Of a stretch of DNA of 19,247 nt, positions 1-6,848 are shown in pieces. Position 1 is the first letter of the stretch; every line of letters begins with the position of its first letter. The translations under genes and the position numbers were made by a program. The notes under the pieces were generated by a model, which was given only the letters and a program-made list of their open reading frames with translations, was not told the origin of the DNA and searched no databases. The DNA comes from Leptospirillum sp. (GTDB lineage: Bacteria > Nitrospirota > Leptospirillia > Leptospirillales > Leptospirillaceae): positions 1 through 19,247 of the forward strand of contig DAIEST010000239.1 in assembly GCA_027346125.1 (NCBI GenBank), written 5' to 3'.

Positions 1-2
1 CC

Positions 3-59
3 ACGCATGCCTTGTTCGAAAAGGCTACCGGGTTCCTTCGGAAGAAAGGGGCCTCATGA
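3..59 (+). CDS. C-terminal tail of intron A reverse transcriptase (partial)
   Basis: This open frame runs in from the window edge and ends KKGAS-stop at 59, eight bases before domain V. The RT of intron C ends in the same way, ESRAS-stop with a similar short gap to its domain V. That positional match is the only reason to read these 18 codons as the RT tail. No catalytic or maturase motif is visible in so short a piece. It could also be an open frame by chance. Confidence 0.45.
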   Translation, partial: THALFEKATGFLRKKGAS

Positions 60-66
60 AAGGCTT

Positions 67-141
67 GAGCCGCCTGCGTCGAAAGGCGCACGGGCGGTTC
101 TTAGGGGGGGATGGCGCAGTAATGTGCTGTCCCTACCCGAC
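67..141 (+). ncRNA. Group II intron A domains V and VI
   Basis: Domain V is 34 nt (67-100): a GAGCC lower stem pairs with GGTTC, there is a two-base bulge, and the TGCGTC/GGCGCA upper stem is closed by a GAAA tetraloop. The catalytic AGC triad is at 68-70. Domain VI follows (about 104-137), with a GGGATGGCGCA arm paired to TGTGCTGTCCC, and the intron ends in AC. Domain V is the ribozyme active site and domain VI carries the branch-point adenosine. The retained pairing suggests the RNA is not degenerate here. Confidence 0.8.
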
Positions 142-143
142 GG

Positions 144-803
144 ATCGTGACCGGCCCCTCGGAAGAGTTGCTGGAAGATCAAGTCCTGCCCGTGATTGTG
201 GCCTTTCTGCGGGAACGCGGTCTCGAGATTTCCCCCGAGAAGACGCGCGTCGTGCATATTCGGGACGGATTCACGTTCCTGGGTCAACGCGTCCGGAGGT
301 ATGGGGACAAGTGTCTGACGCAACCGTCCCCCGAAAGCGTCAAGTCCCTTCTGGAAAAGACCCGGAACATCATGAAGGAGGCCCGGTCCAAGTCTCAGGA
401 ATGGTTGATTGAGACGCTCAATCCGATCATCCGCGGCTGGGCCAATTATCACCGACACAGCGCGGCCAAGGCAACCTTCTCAAAAGTCGATCATATCATC
501 TGGACTCAGTTGTGGTCCTGGCTTAAGAAAAGACACCCCCAAAAAGGACAGCGCTGGATCTACAAGCAATACTTCCAGCAACGCGGATCGAGAAATTGGA
601 TCTTCGCCGTCCCCAAAGGCGGGCCGGAACTGATCAAGACAACGGATATCAAGATCGTCCGGCACGTCAAGATCAAAGCCCAGGCACATCCGTTCGACCC
701 CGAGTGGACGGACTACCTCAACGCAAGAAAACTCTTCTCGAAGCTCAAAAGCGGATGGGACCGTCTCTTCGGTCCTCTAAACGCTCAAGAGGTGTTGGAG
801 TGA
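144..803 (+). pseudogene. Group II intron B reverse transcriptase/maturase, C-terminal exon
   Basis: The reading begins I-V-T-G-P-S, equivalent to V-V-T-G-A-S right after the YADD active site of the complete RT at 17061-18581, and stays alignable to near the end. It covers the last part of the RT domain (GLEISPEKTRVVHI, FLGQ) and the maturase/GIIM domain X (ETLNPIIRGWANYHR, then a W-rich stretch), ending at TGA 801-803. The normal HNH (En) domain is missing: the protein stops soon after HVKIKAQAHPFDPEW. There is no native start here; the N-terminal half, with YADD, must lie 5' of intron A. If intron A splices exactly, a full RT could be restored, so pseudogene is provisional. Confidence 0.8.
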
Positions 804-844
804 TGCACCGGTTCCGGGGTGACCCGCGGACTTCCGAATGGCTT

Positions 845-919
845 GAGCGGACTGCGGTGAAAGTCGCACGGTCCGTTCTAAGGGGACGGGGAGGAGGTGA
901 CTCTTCCCTGTTACCCGAC
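845..919 (+). ncRNA. Group II intron B domains V and VI
   Basis: Domain V is again exactly 34 nt (845-878): a GAGCGGAC/GTCCGTTC lower stem, a two-base bulge and a TGCGGT/GTCGCA-type upper stem with a GAAA loop. The catalytic AGC is at 846-848. Domain VI (about 881-915) pairs GGGGAGGAGG-like sequence with CTCTTCCC, and the intron ends in AC at 919. The next base starts a transposase codon. Confidence 0.8.
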
Positions 920-1597
920 TATCTGATCAGCCAGGCGAAAACAGGCTTGTCCTCACTGGCGTTGAAGCGGGCCTTGGGGGTCAGCTACCCCACCGCCTGG
1001 CGGATGCACCACAAACTCATGCAAGCCATGGCCGAGCGCGAAAAGCTCTATACGCTCGTCGGCCAGGTCCAGATCGACGATGCCTATTTGGGCGGAGAAC
1101 TCACAGGCGGCAAGGCGGGACGGGGTTCGGAAAACAAGGTACCCTTTGTCGCGGCGGTCTCTCTCGACGATCGCGGACATCCTTTGCACATCAAGTTGAC
1201 GGTGGTCCCCGGCTTTACGCGCAAGGCGATCGCAGACTGGGCCCAAACCCGGCTCGGACCGGGGTGCTCCGTGCTCTCCGACGGGCTTGCCTGCTTCACA
1301 GGAGTGACGGAAGCGGGCTGTCGTCACCAGGTTTCCGTGGCCGCTGGCCGAAAGCCCAGGGAGTTGCCGGATTTCCTTTGGATCAACACCATCCTGGGCA
1401 ATCTCAAGACCAGCCTCTCCGGGGCCTACCATGCCTTTGACTTCGTCAAATATGCACCGCGCTACCTGGCCGCCTTTGCTTATCGCTTCAACCGGCGCTT
1501 TCGTCTCAAGTCCCTGCCCATGCGTCTCTTGGCGGCCGCCCTTGGAACAGGACCCCGTCCGGAGCCAATGCTCCGACTGGCTGAACAATCGTGCTAA
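920..1597 (+). pseudogene. IS1595-family transposase, 3' exon (split by intron B)
   Basis: Translation from 920 gives YLISQAKTGLSSLALKRALG and continues 225 codons to TAA/TGA-type stop at 1597. The IS1595-family (ISXO2-like DDE) core is clear: VQIDDAYLGGEL carries the first Asp, VLSDGLACF the second, and INTILGNLKTSLSGAYHAF holds the catalytic N of the DDN variant. RNRRF and GPRPE motifs lie near the C-terminus. The N-terminal zinc-ribbon half is absent because intron B is inserted just before the Tyr codon, in phase 0; that half should lie upstream. The frame is open back to 596 through intron DNA, but that extension is intron, not transposase. Confidence 0.88.
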
Positions 1598-1833
1598 TCA
1601 GGTATCTTTTTGGCGCAGGTCATCGCGGAGGAAAGGGGTCGGCCGGAGATGAATGGTGATCAGGATTCTGGTCCAGTTTCCGTATTCGACCGGTAGCCCC
1701 TGTACAGGAAAGTCAGGAAAAGGAAGCCAGTATTCTGCAATCGTTACATGGGAGATATTCTCTGATACAGAGAATGAGTCTTTGCCGTGAGTTCAGGTTG
1801 TTTGGGAGAGTCATGTCCATCCGGAAAACAGGG
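1598..1833. other. Gap after IS1595 transposase
   Basis: I see no gene here. The right terminal inverted repeat of the IS1595 element should lie within the first tens of bases, but its partner is outside the window, so I cannot place it. A short inverted repeat, ATTCTCT-gatac-AGAGAAT, lies near 1756-1774 without a T-run. Confidence 0.4.
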
Positions 1834-1845
1834 TTAAGCCTGTCT
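1824..1845 (-). terminator. Weak terminator-like hairpin at end of MFS gene
   Basis: On the - strand GACAGG-cttaa-CCCTGTTTT forms a 5-6 bp stem followed by four T. It overlaps the MFS stop codon. The stem is short, so the call is tentative. Confidence 0.3.
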
Positions 1846-3054
1846 CTCGGATGAAAGATCGTGCCGTGCGAAGGCCTTGTAGTAGAGGCCGAGGTAGGCT
1901 CCCTGAAGAAGCGCCCCGAGGAAAAAGGGAAGTCCGAGAAAACCGTGTGCGAGGAGGGCCGCACCCGCCACCGGTCCAAGCGATTGCGGGATCTGCATGG
2001 AGACATTGTGGAGGCTTGCGGCCAATCCTCTCCGGTCCTCCCCCACGAGTCCGATCGACAGGGCCTGTCGGGCCCCGATTGTGCTCTGATTCAGGGCGAC
2101 GCGCAGGACATGGGTCAAAACCGCCAGCGGGAATGTGGGCATGAGCGGAATCAGAAGAGTAAAAACGAGACCGGCTCCGCGTCCGGCAATGACGGTCAGG
2201 ACCGTTCCGAACCGGGACGACAGCCGGCCTGCGAGGAAAGAGAGAATGGCCGCGAGAAGATAGCCTCCGGACATGGCGATACCGATGGCGTCCGGTCCTT
2301 TGTGAAATCGTACGGCAAACCAGTAGGCCATGAGGGGGGCGTAGAGACCGAGGGACATCCCGTTCAGGGCATTGACACCGATGAGGGTCCTTAGGAGGGA
2401 CCACTCCTGTCGAAGCGTTTCGGGGGGCGCCGGGTTGGAGGGTGTGGGGGCATCCGGAACGATGAGGATCAGGAGGGTGGCAATGGCGGCCCCGGTCGCG
2501 ACAGTCAAAAAAACCAATCGGGCCAGCCCTCCTGCCGAGGCCGCTCCGGAGAAGAAGTGGGGGTAGAGTCCTGTCAGGGCCCCCGCGGCCATTCCCGCGA
2601 AACCCGATGCGGTATTCACGCTGAAGATCGTCCCCCGTTTCTGGGCAGGAAGAAGACGGGCAAGCCAGGACTGCTCGACCGGAGAGAAGGGCCCCGCTCC
2701 TCCTCCGGTGGTTTGTCCGAACCCGCCTACGACAGCAATCGTTCCAAGAATCCAGTTTGCCGGTGTTCCGGTTTCGGTCAGAAATCCCGCGATGGCGCAG
2801 GCAAACTGGAGACACTCGTAGAAAACGAGAAACTTTTTCCGACCCAGGCGATCACTGGCCGGACCGATTATAAGAGTCATCACGATCGAGAAAAGGATCC
2901 CGCCGGAAAGAAGGAGTCCGATGACGGGGGCAGACCAGTCCAGACGTTTGAGTTCGAGGATGAAGTTTGCCGAAAGGGCCCCCTGGCCAACGCTCCTTGC
3001 GATTCTGCTCCCGATGAGAAGGGCAACGAAGGAAGACCGGAAGGGACCCGTCAT
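1834..3054 (-). CDS. Major facilitator superfamily transporter
   Basis: This 406-residue protein has alternating hydrophobic helices typical of the 12-helix MFS fold. MFS motif A (GPASDRLGRKK, residues 64-74) sits after helix 2, and a second motif-A-like segment (AGRLSSRFG) begins the C-terminal half. The length is normal for the family. A glycine-rich, small-residue segment (GGFGQTTGGGAGPFSP) lies between early helices and is followed by EQSWLARLLPAQKRG, as in drug/metabolite exporters. The substrate cannot be told from sequence. It starts 28 bases after the stop of the Memo-like gene on the same strand and is probably co-transcribed. No strong ribosome binding site precedes the ATG, consistent with coupling. 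Confidence 0.85.
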   Translation of the reverse strand: MTGPFRSSFVALLIGSRIARSVGQGALSANFILELKRLDWSAPVIGLLLSGGILFSIVMTLIIGPASDRLGRKKFLVFYECLQFACAIAGFLTETGTPANWILGTIAVVGGFGQTTGGGAGPFSPVEQSWLARLLPAQKRGTIFSVNTASGFAGMAAGALTGLYPHFFSGAASAGGLARLVFLTVATGAAIATLLILIVPDAPTPSNPAPPETLRQEWSLLRTLIGVNALNGMSLGLYAPLMAYWFAVRFHKGPDAIGIAMSGGYLLAAILSFLAGRLSSRFGTVLTVIAGRGAGLVFTLLIPLMPTFPLAVLTHVLRVALNQSTIGARQALSIGLVGEDRRGLAASLHNVSMQIPQSLGPVAGAALLAHGFLGLPFFLGALLQGAYLGLYYKAFARHDLSSERQA

Positions 3055-3082
3055 GGGTCTGGAGTGGGTGCAGAAGGGGCTG

Positions 3083-3883
3083 TCATCCGGAGAATCCGAA
3101 TGAGGCGTATCCGGTGGTCTTTTGCTCGACTCCAGTCGCCAGCGCCGAATTGGCCGCCATGAGAAGGCGGGGGAAGAGGGTCCCTTTTCTGGTGAATGAT
3201 CCCAGGGCGTTGACGGCTGTTGCTCCGCAGACGTGGAGAGGGTCTACCGATTGGCCAGAATGGATCCGCGCAATGGACTCCCGATCGATCCTGTCCGCCT
3301 GAAGGAGGTTGAAATACCGTGAGAAGTCCGCCGATACGAGGACGACGGTCTCCGGATCCGCCAGGAATGGATCCATCATGTGGGCCAGGGCTTCGGAGGG
3401 AAGGTCCGCATATCCGAGGGGAATGATGGGAACCGGACCCCAGATCTCGAACAGGAAGGGCAGCTGGGTTTCGATGGAGTGTTCAAGGAGATGGGCTTCG
3501 TCTGAAAATACGGTTTCGGAGAAGAAGGCGAGCTTCTGGATCGCCTTGCGGTCGACCGGAAGGGAGCCCGTCGGAATCCGGAAGGACGGAAAAGTCGGCA
3601 GGATCAGGCCATATTCGGGCCAGTCGTGGAGCGGGGCCACGATCATGACCCGTTCGGGTTTTTTCTTCCGTTTCCCGAGAAGACGATAAGCTTTGGCGGC
3701 GACCGGTCCCGAAGACAGGAACTCTCCGTGGGGGACGATGAAGGCCCGGAAGGTTTCCGGATCGAGATCGGTCTGAGACTCCCCTTCGGGTTCGGAGAGG
3801 AGGGATCGGATCGAGGCAGCCAGGGAGTCCGGATCGTTTGGATAATATGAGCCGGCATGGGCCGGGGGGCGCTCCTGGGTCAT
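3083..3883 (-). CDS. Memo-like protein (AmmeMemoRadiSam system protein B type)
   Basis: This 266-residue protein has the Memo/MEMO1-like layout: AHAGSYYPNDP near the N-terminus (family form AGSFYP.D), VPHGEF (His52), PLHDWPEYG (His86), LLEHSIETQLPFLF, SADFSRY (family SSDLSHY) and VCGATAV (Cys219). His52, His86 and Cys219 match the metal-site residues of MEMO1 in order and rough spacing. Several motifs are altered: VPHAGY reads VPHGEF, and SSDLSHY reads SADFSRY. The bacterial family often accompanies AMMECR1-like and radical SAM partners, which are absent here. The frame is open upstream to an ATG at 3976; I prefer 3883 because family homology begins there, though neither start has a good ribosome binding site. 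Confidence 0.8.
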   Translation of the reverse strand: MTQERPPAHAGSYYPNDPDSLAASIRSLLSEPEGESQTDLDPETFRAFIVPHGEFLSSGPVAAKAYRLLGKRKKKPERVMIVAPLHDWPEYGLILPTFPSFRIPTGSLPVDRKAIQKLAFFSETVFSDEAHLLEHSIETQLPFLFEIWGPVPIIPLGYADLPSEALAHMMDPFLADPETVVLVSADFSRYFNLLQADRIDRESIARIHSGQSVDPLHVCGATAVNALGSFTRKGTLFPRLLMAANSALATGVEQKTTGYASFGFSG

Positions 3884-4081
3884 TATTAGAAAAAGGGCCG
3901 GAAGAGAGTGTCTCCGGACTCCTGTCCGTCTCCTTTCGGGAAATTCGTCCGGGATCGCCGGGATGTTCTGGGACATCCTTTTTTCGTTTGCCGGACCAAT
4001 GGTACCATGGGTGGCTTCCGAGTGGAATGTCCGGAAGAATGAGGATGTTGTCGTGAGCCGTCGCCGCTCGATGGCTTCCGG

Positions 4082-5317
4082 TCAGGAGGGAATCAGCCGG
4101 AATTCCTTGATGGGAAGCGATGCATGGCCTTCCTGCGTCAGCCGATCCCGGGTGCGCCGGACCCTTTCCCGGCAGATCGACCAGATGGTCGGGAGATTTG
4201 GGAAGGGCGTCGGGTCTCCGGATTGGACGAGAAGGGCCGGGCGATTTCCCCCGTCTTCAGCGTTCAGGTCGAGCAGAGCCTGTCCGGTCGTCCCCGATCC
4301 CGCAAAAAAATCCATGACCGGGTCGGAGGAGCCGGGCGGAGAGGCCCACCCGATCAGATCCCGAATCAGCCGGGAAGGTTTCGGGAAGTCGATGAGGACC
4401 TCTCCGAAGAGCTCCTTCATTTCCCGGGTTCCATCGGTGGTCGTCACGCGATCGTAATAGGATTCCGGCGTTTTCCGGCGTTCCTTGCCTTCCTCCCTCA
4501 GATATTGCTTCGTGTAGATAGTCCAGCGGCCGTTTCTGTTTTTCTGGATCAGGATCTCGTCCTGCCTCCGGTCGAAGGTCTTCCGGCTCCAGCGCCATTG
4601 ATGCGTGGGGCATTCGATGATCGACCCGTCGGGGGCCGTTATCGGATAGAGGAGGTTCGGTCGCGGTGATTGGCGGGTTCCGGACTTCGCAAAGGGGATT
4701 ATTTTGTAAGGGCCATTGTGGTCCGAGTGGGGATAGGCACGCTTCATGGAAGGGGTGAGGGGTTCGCTGAAGGGGGGGAGTGTGGCGATCTCACGGGCAT
4801 AGGCCAGGACATATTCGGTCTGGGGGAGAATGTGGCGGTTCCCTCGGCCCCTGACGACCTTTTTTCTCCAGGTGATCATCGAAATGAAATTCTCCTCTCC
4901 GAAGATTTCATCGAGCAGGGAGCGGAGGTGGTGTACTTCGTTGTCGTCGATGCTGACAAAGAGAACCCCATCCCTTCTCAGGAACTTGTGGGCCAGCAAC
5001 AGCCGCGGGAAGATCATGGAAAGCCAGCTGTCATGCCGGTCGCAGACTCCTGTTTTTGCGCCAGTGGAGGAATACCGGTCGTGATAGAGCATCCGGTTTC
5101 CCGTGTTGTAGGGGGGATCTATGTAGATCACCCGGATCTGTTCGGCGAGGCCTGGTAGAAGGATCTTGAGAACGTCGAGGTTGTCGCCTTCGATCAGAAG
5201 ATGGGTTTTTAAGTCGAAGGAAAGGGGAGGCTCAAGGAAGCCTTGGGGAGGCACTGAGGCCGCTTTTTCGGCCATGGACCGACCGGGCCAGGAGAGACAG
5301 GTTCGCGCGGAGGACAA
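4082..5317 (-). CDS. DNA adenine-N6 methyltransferase, beta class (solitary)
   Basis: This 411-residue protein carries motif IV DPPYN (residues 67-70 DPPY) before the SAM-binding motif I DFFAGSGTTG (336-345), the order that defines beta-class N6-adenine methyltransferases. Between them are SWLSMIFPRLLLA, a GVLFVSIDDNEV strand and a variable target-recognition region (about 150-260). The C-terminus is short for a type III Mod subunit, and no restriction gene lies beside it, so it looks solitary. The start is uncertain: a TTG at 5317 has AAAGGA eight bases upstream, while an ATG at 5275 has no clear site. The gene abuts the tRNA-Lys integration locus but lies outside the att repeats. Its target sequence cannot be read from here. 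Confidence 0.85.
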   Translation of the reverse strand: MSSARTCLSWPGRSMAEKAASVPPQGFLEPPLSFDLKTHLLIEGDNLDVLKILLPGLAEQIRVIYIDPPYNTGNRMLYHDRYSSTGAKTGVCDRHDSWLSMIFPRLLLAHKFLRRDGVLFVSIDDNEVHHLRSLLDEIFGEENFISMITWRKKVVRGRGNRHILPQTEYVLAYAREIATLPPFSEPLTPSMKRAYPHSDHNGPYKIIPFAKSGTRQSPRPNLLYPITAPDGSIIECPTHQWRWSRKTFDRRQDEILIQKNRNGRWTIYTKQYLREEGKERRKTPESYYDRVTTTDGTREMKELFGEVLIDFPKPSRLIRDLIGWASPPGSSDPVMDFFAGSGTTGQALLDLNAEDGGNRPALLVQSGDPTPFPNLPTIWSICRERVRRTRDRLTQEGHASLPIKEFRLIPS

Positions 5318-5470
5318 TAGCGGGATCCTTTGATCTGAGGTCTTTGAGCGTTGAGCTTCTTGATTTCTGACGGATCATTATAGAATGACGGAAATAAAAG
5401 ATACAGTCGAAAGCCCCAAAAAGAGAAGGGCCCGGTTGAGTTTTTATCCTGGATCTGGTAAAAACATTGC

Positions 5471-5547
<77 letters not shown>

Positions 5548-5828
5548 ATTTCACAAGAACTTAAGAGAATCCTTCCTGATAAAGAAATTCCGCTGTACAA
5601 TGCCCGTACAAGGCAGGAATGAAAACGCCTTCACCCCCGCCGTTCACCCCGGAAATTACTTCCGAGCCCCCCTTTGCGGATCACGTCACAGACGGGGCCT
5701 GACCCCTTTGTATCCCACCGGGGGAAAATGACAATATCTCCCTCATCACCATGAGGATGGTGGAATGGGCCTGCCTTCGACACGTCACCATGACCATGAC
5801 ACCCGACTCCCTCCATCAGCCCACTGTA
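5548..5828. other. Left-end noncoding region of the element
   Basis: No convincing gene is present. The region holds the left arm-type sites (5595-5618) and a perfect hairpin CACCAT-GAGG-ATGGTG at 5747-5762, followed by a related CACCATGA at 5787-5794. Small open frames on both strands lack ribosome binding sites and family resemblance. Confidence 0.5.
5595..5618 (+). repeat. Left integrase arm-type site candidates
   Basis: GTACAA occurs at 5595-5600 and GTACAAGGCAGGA at 5606-5618. The 13-bp form recurs exactly at 14994-15006 beside the integrase gene, and shorter forms recur at 15050, 15061 and 15168. Placement just inside both att repeats in direct orientation fits arm-type binding sites for the N-terminal domain of the integrase. 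Confidence 0.6.
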
Positions 5829-5870
5829 TTATCCGGTTAACATGGTATACTCACGCTATCCGGATAACAT
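5829..5870 (+). promoter_or_regulatory. Operator/promoter of the RHH regulator
   Basis: Two near-palindromic boxes, TTATCCGGTTAACATGG (5829-5845) and TATCCGGATAACAT (5857-5870), flank a TATACT hexamer (5846-5851) that could be a -10 element. The RHH gene begins 18 bases past the second box. A third copy lies at its stop codon. The arrangement suggests autoregulation by the encoded RHH protein. Confidence 0.5.
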
Positions 5871-5888
5871 TCTTTCGCTGGGGGAAAC

Positions 5889-6092
5889 ATGGACGAGAAG
5901 AAGATGACCAAAACGGGAGCGGAGCGGGTGAAGGCATGGAGGCTCCGCAATCTTCGAAAGGTCTACCGGACTGAGATCCTGTTGAACCGGGACGATGCGG
6001 CCAAGTTGGACACGCTCTGCGCCCAAACGGGACTGGACCGGTCGGCCATGATCCGGGAGTTAATCCGGAAAGCCCGGTTCGTATCCGGATAA
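5889..6092 (+). CDS. Ribbon-helix-helix (CopG/Arc-type) regulator
   Basis: This 67-residue basic protein has a short strand (YRTEILLNRDDAAK, about 26-39) followed by two helices (LDTLCAQTG and DRSAMIRELIRKAR, about 41-63), the classic RHH pattern. Such proteins bind short palindromes as dimers of dimers and often repress their own promoter or serve as antitoxins. GGGGGA lies a few bases upstream of the ATG; a second ATG at codon 6 is possible. TATCCGGATAA palindromes flank the gene on both sides. The next gene starts 12 bases after its stop and is probably in the same operon. Confidence 0.72.
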   Translation: MDEKKMTKTGAERVKAWRLRNLRKVYRTEILLNRDDAAKLDTLCAQTGLDRSAMIRELIRKARFVSG

Positions 6093-6097
6093 CATGG
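6082..6097 (+). promoter_or_regulatory. Third RHH operator-like box
   Basis: TATCCGGATAACATGG spans the RHH stop codon. Its first 14 bases equal 5857-5870, and 15 of 16 match 5830-5845. It sits just before the 225-residue gene, so the RHH protein could control that gene separately. Confidence 0.45.
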
Positions 6098-6104
6098 GAA
6101 GAGC

Positions 6105-6782
6105 GTGACGGGTCACGAAGGAGAGGAGAGATTCGGGGTGGAGCTTCCGGAAGTCCCGGCGGGCTGGCGGGGAAAGTGGTCCCGAGATTGGCTAATCCCA
6201 TGGGAGGTGAGAACCCTCGGAGAGACATTTCACGATGGATGGACCCTGCCTGAGGGGATTTTGGGCCATTACCCGGACCAGAAGGGAGAGGTTTATGAAA
6301 TCGACGGGGATTTTTCGGAAATATCGGAGGAGTGGAACCGGACATTCTGGGGCCTTCCGGACCTCAGATCCGGCTACAGGGATAAGAATTGGCTCCAGAA
6401 AGAATACGGGACTGTGTGGGGAGCGATGCTTTGGGAGGCTCTCCGCCCCGGAAGCATGGCCTTGGCCGTGAAGAACCACATGAAACCCCGCGCGATCCCC
6501 GTCCGGCTGTCCCCCTTCATGCTGAGGGTGGGGAAAAAGGTGGCGGTCTTCCAACACGGAGCCCTGACGAAGAAGACGATGGTCCCGGTGAAAAAGGTGG
6601 GGGAGCAACGGTTTTTTCCACAGATCGGCAGGAACAGGGGGTGTCTTTCGAGAGAAGAGGGCCGATGGTTTCTCGTAATCCAAAGACCCTCGCCGTCCCC
6701 CAGGGAAAACACGATCTACAGCCCGTGGGAGGAAATCATGGCGGAGTGGGCCTATTTGAAGAAAGCCGGAATCGTTGAATGA
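6105..6782 (+). CDS. Hypothetical protein, 225 residues
   Basis: I do not recognise the family. The protein looks soluble, is rich in Trp, Arg and Lys, and has no signal peptide or membrane helix. Its N-terminal third is acidic and Trp-rich (WRGKWSRDWLIPWE, EEWNRTFWGLPDL); the middle has the basic stretch KNHMKPRAIPVRL. The GTG start is supported by GGGAAGAG just upstream and by the 12-base gap from the RHH gene, suggesting one operon. A RHH gene followed by a larger partner resembles antitoxin-toxin order, but no catalytic motif supports toxicity. Confidence 0.6.
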   Translation: MTGHEGEERFGVELPEVPAGWRGKWSRDWLIPWEVRTLGETFHDGWTLPEGILGHYPDQKGEVYEIDGDFSEISEEWNRTFWGLPDLRSGYRDKNWLQKEYGTVWGAMLWEALRPGSMALAVKNHMKPRAIPVRLSPFMLRVGKKVAVFQHGALTKKTMVPVKKVGEQRFFPQIGRNRGCLSREEGRWFLVIQRPSPSPRENTIYSPWEEIMAEWAYLKKAGIVE

Positions 6783-6848
6783 TCCTCCGTCCCTATGTCC
6801 GTCACCATCGGTGCCTTTTTTCGATCCCCGAAATTAAACTTGGTTGGG

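Larger units (their letters stand above)
1..141 (+). mobile_element. Group II intron A, 3' end only
   Basis: This is the last part of a group II intron whose body lies upstream of the window. A 34-nt domain V (67-100) and a domain VI hairpin end in CCCTACCCGAC at 141, the same ending style as the other two introns here. The sequence after 141 continues as the middle of another intron's reverse transcriptase, so intron A was inserted into intron B. The boundary is set by the intron ending and by the point where RT homology resumes. Confidence 0.8.
142..919 (+). mobile_element. Group II intron B, 3' part, interrupted by intron A
   Basis: This stretch holds the C-terminal part of an RT/maturase ORF, then a second domain V/VI ending GTTACCCGAC at 919. 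The frame resumes at 142 just after where YADD would be. Intron B is therefore split by intron A and its 5' half should lie upstream of intron A. Intron B in turn splits an IS1595 transposase gene that resumes at 920. Confidence 0.8.

Noticed and set aside
953..1588. A 211-residue - strand frame
   Set aside because: It is antisense to the well-conserved IS1595 transposase.
596..1597. A single 333-residue open frame joining intron DNA to the IS1595 transposase
   Set aside because: The first 108 codons overlap the RT ORF and intron domains V/VI. Only the part from 920 resembles a transposase.
1699..1706. CTGTACAG as another integrase arm site
   Set aside because: It lies outside the element, lacks the AAGG extension and is palindromic, so it is likely chance.
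2557..3162. A 201-residue + strand frame, and others at 1861-2394
   Set aside because: Both are antisense to the MFS gene and rich in Gly/Arg/Asp, typical of shadow frames in GC-rich DNA.
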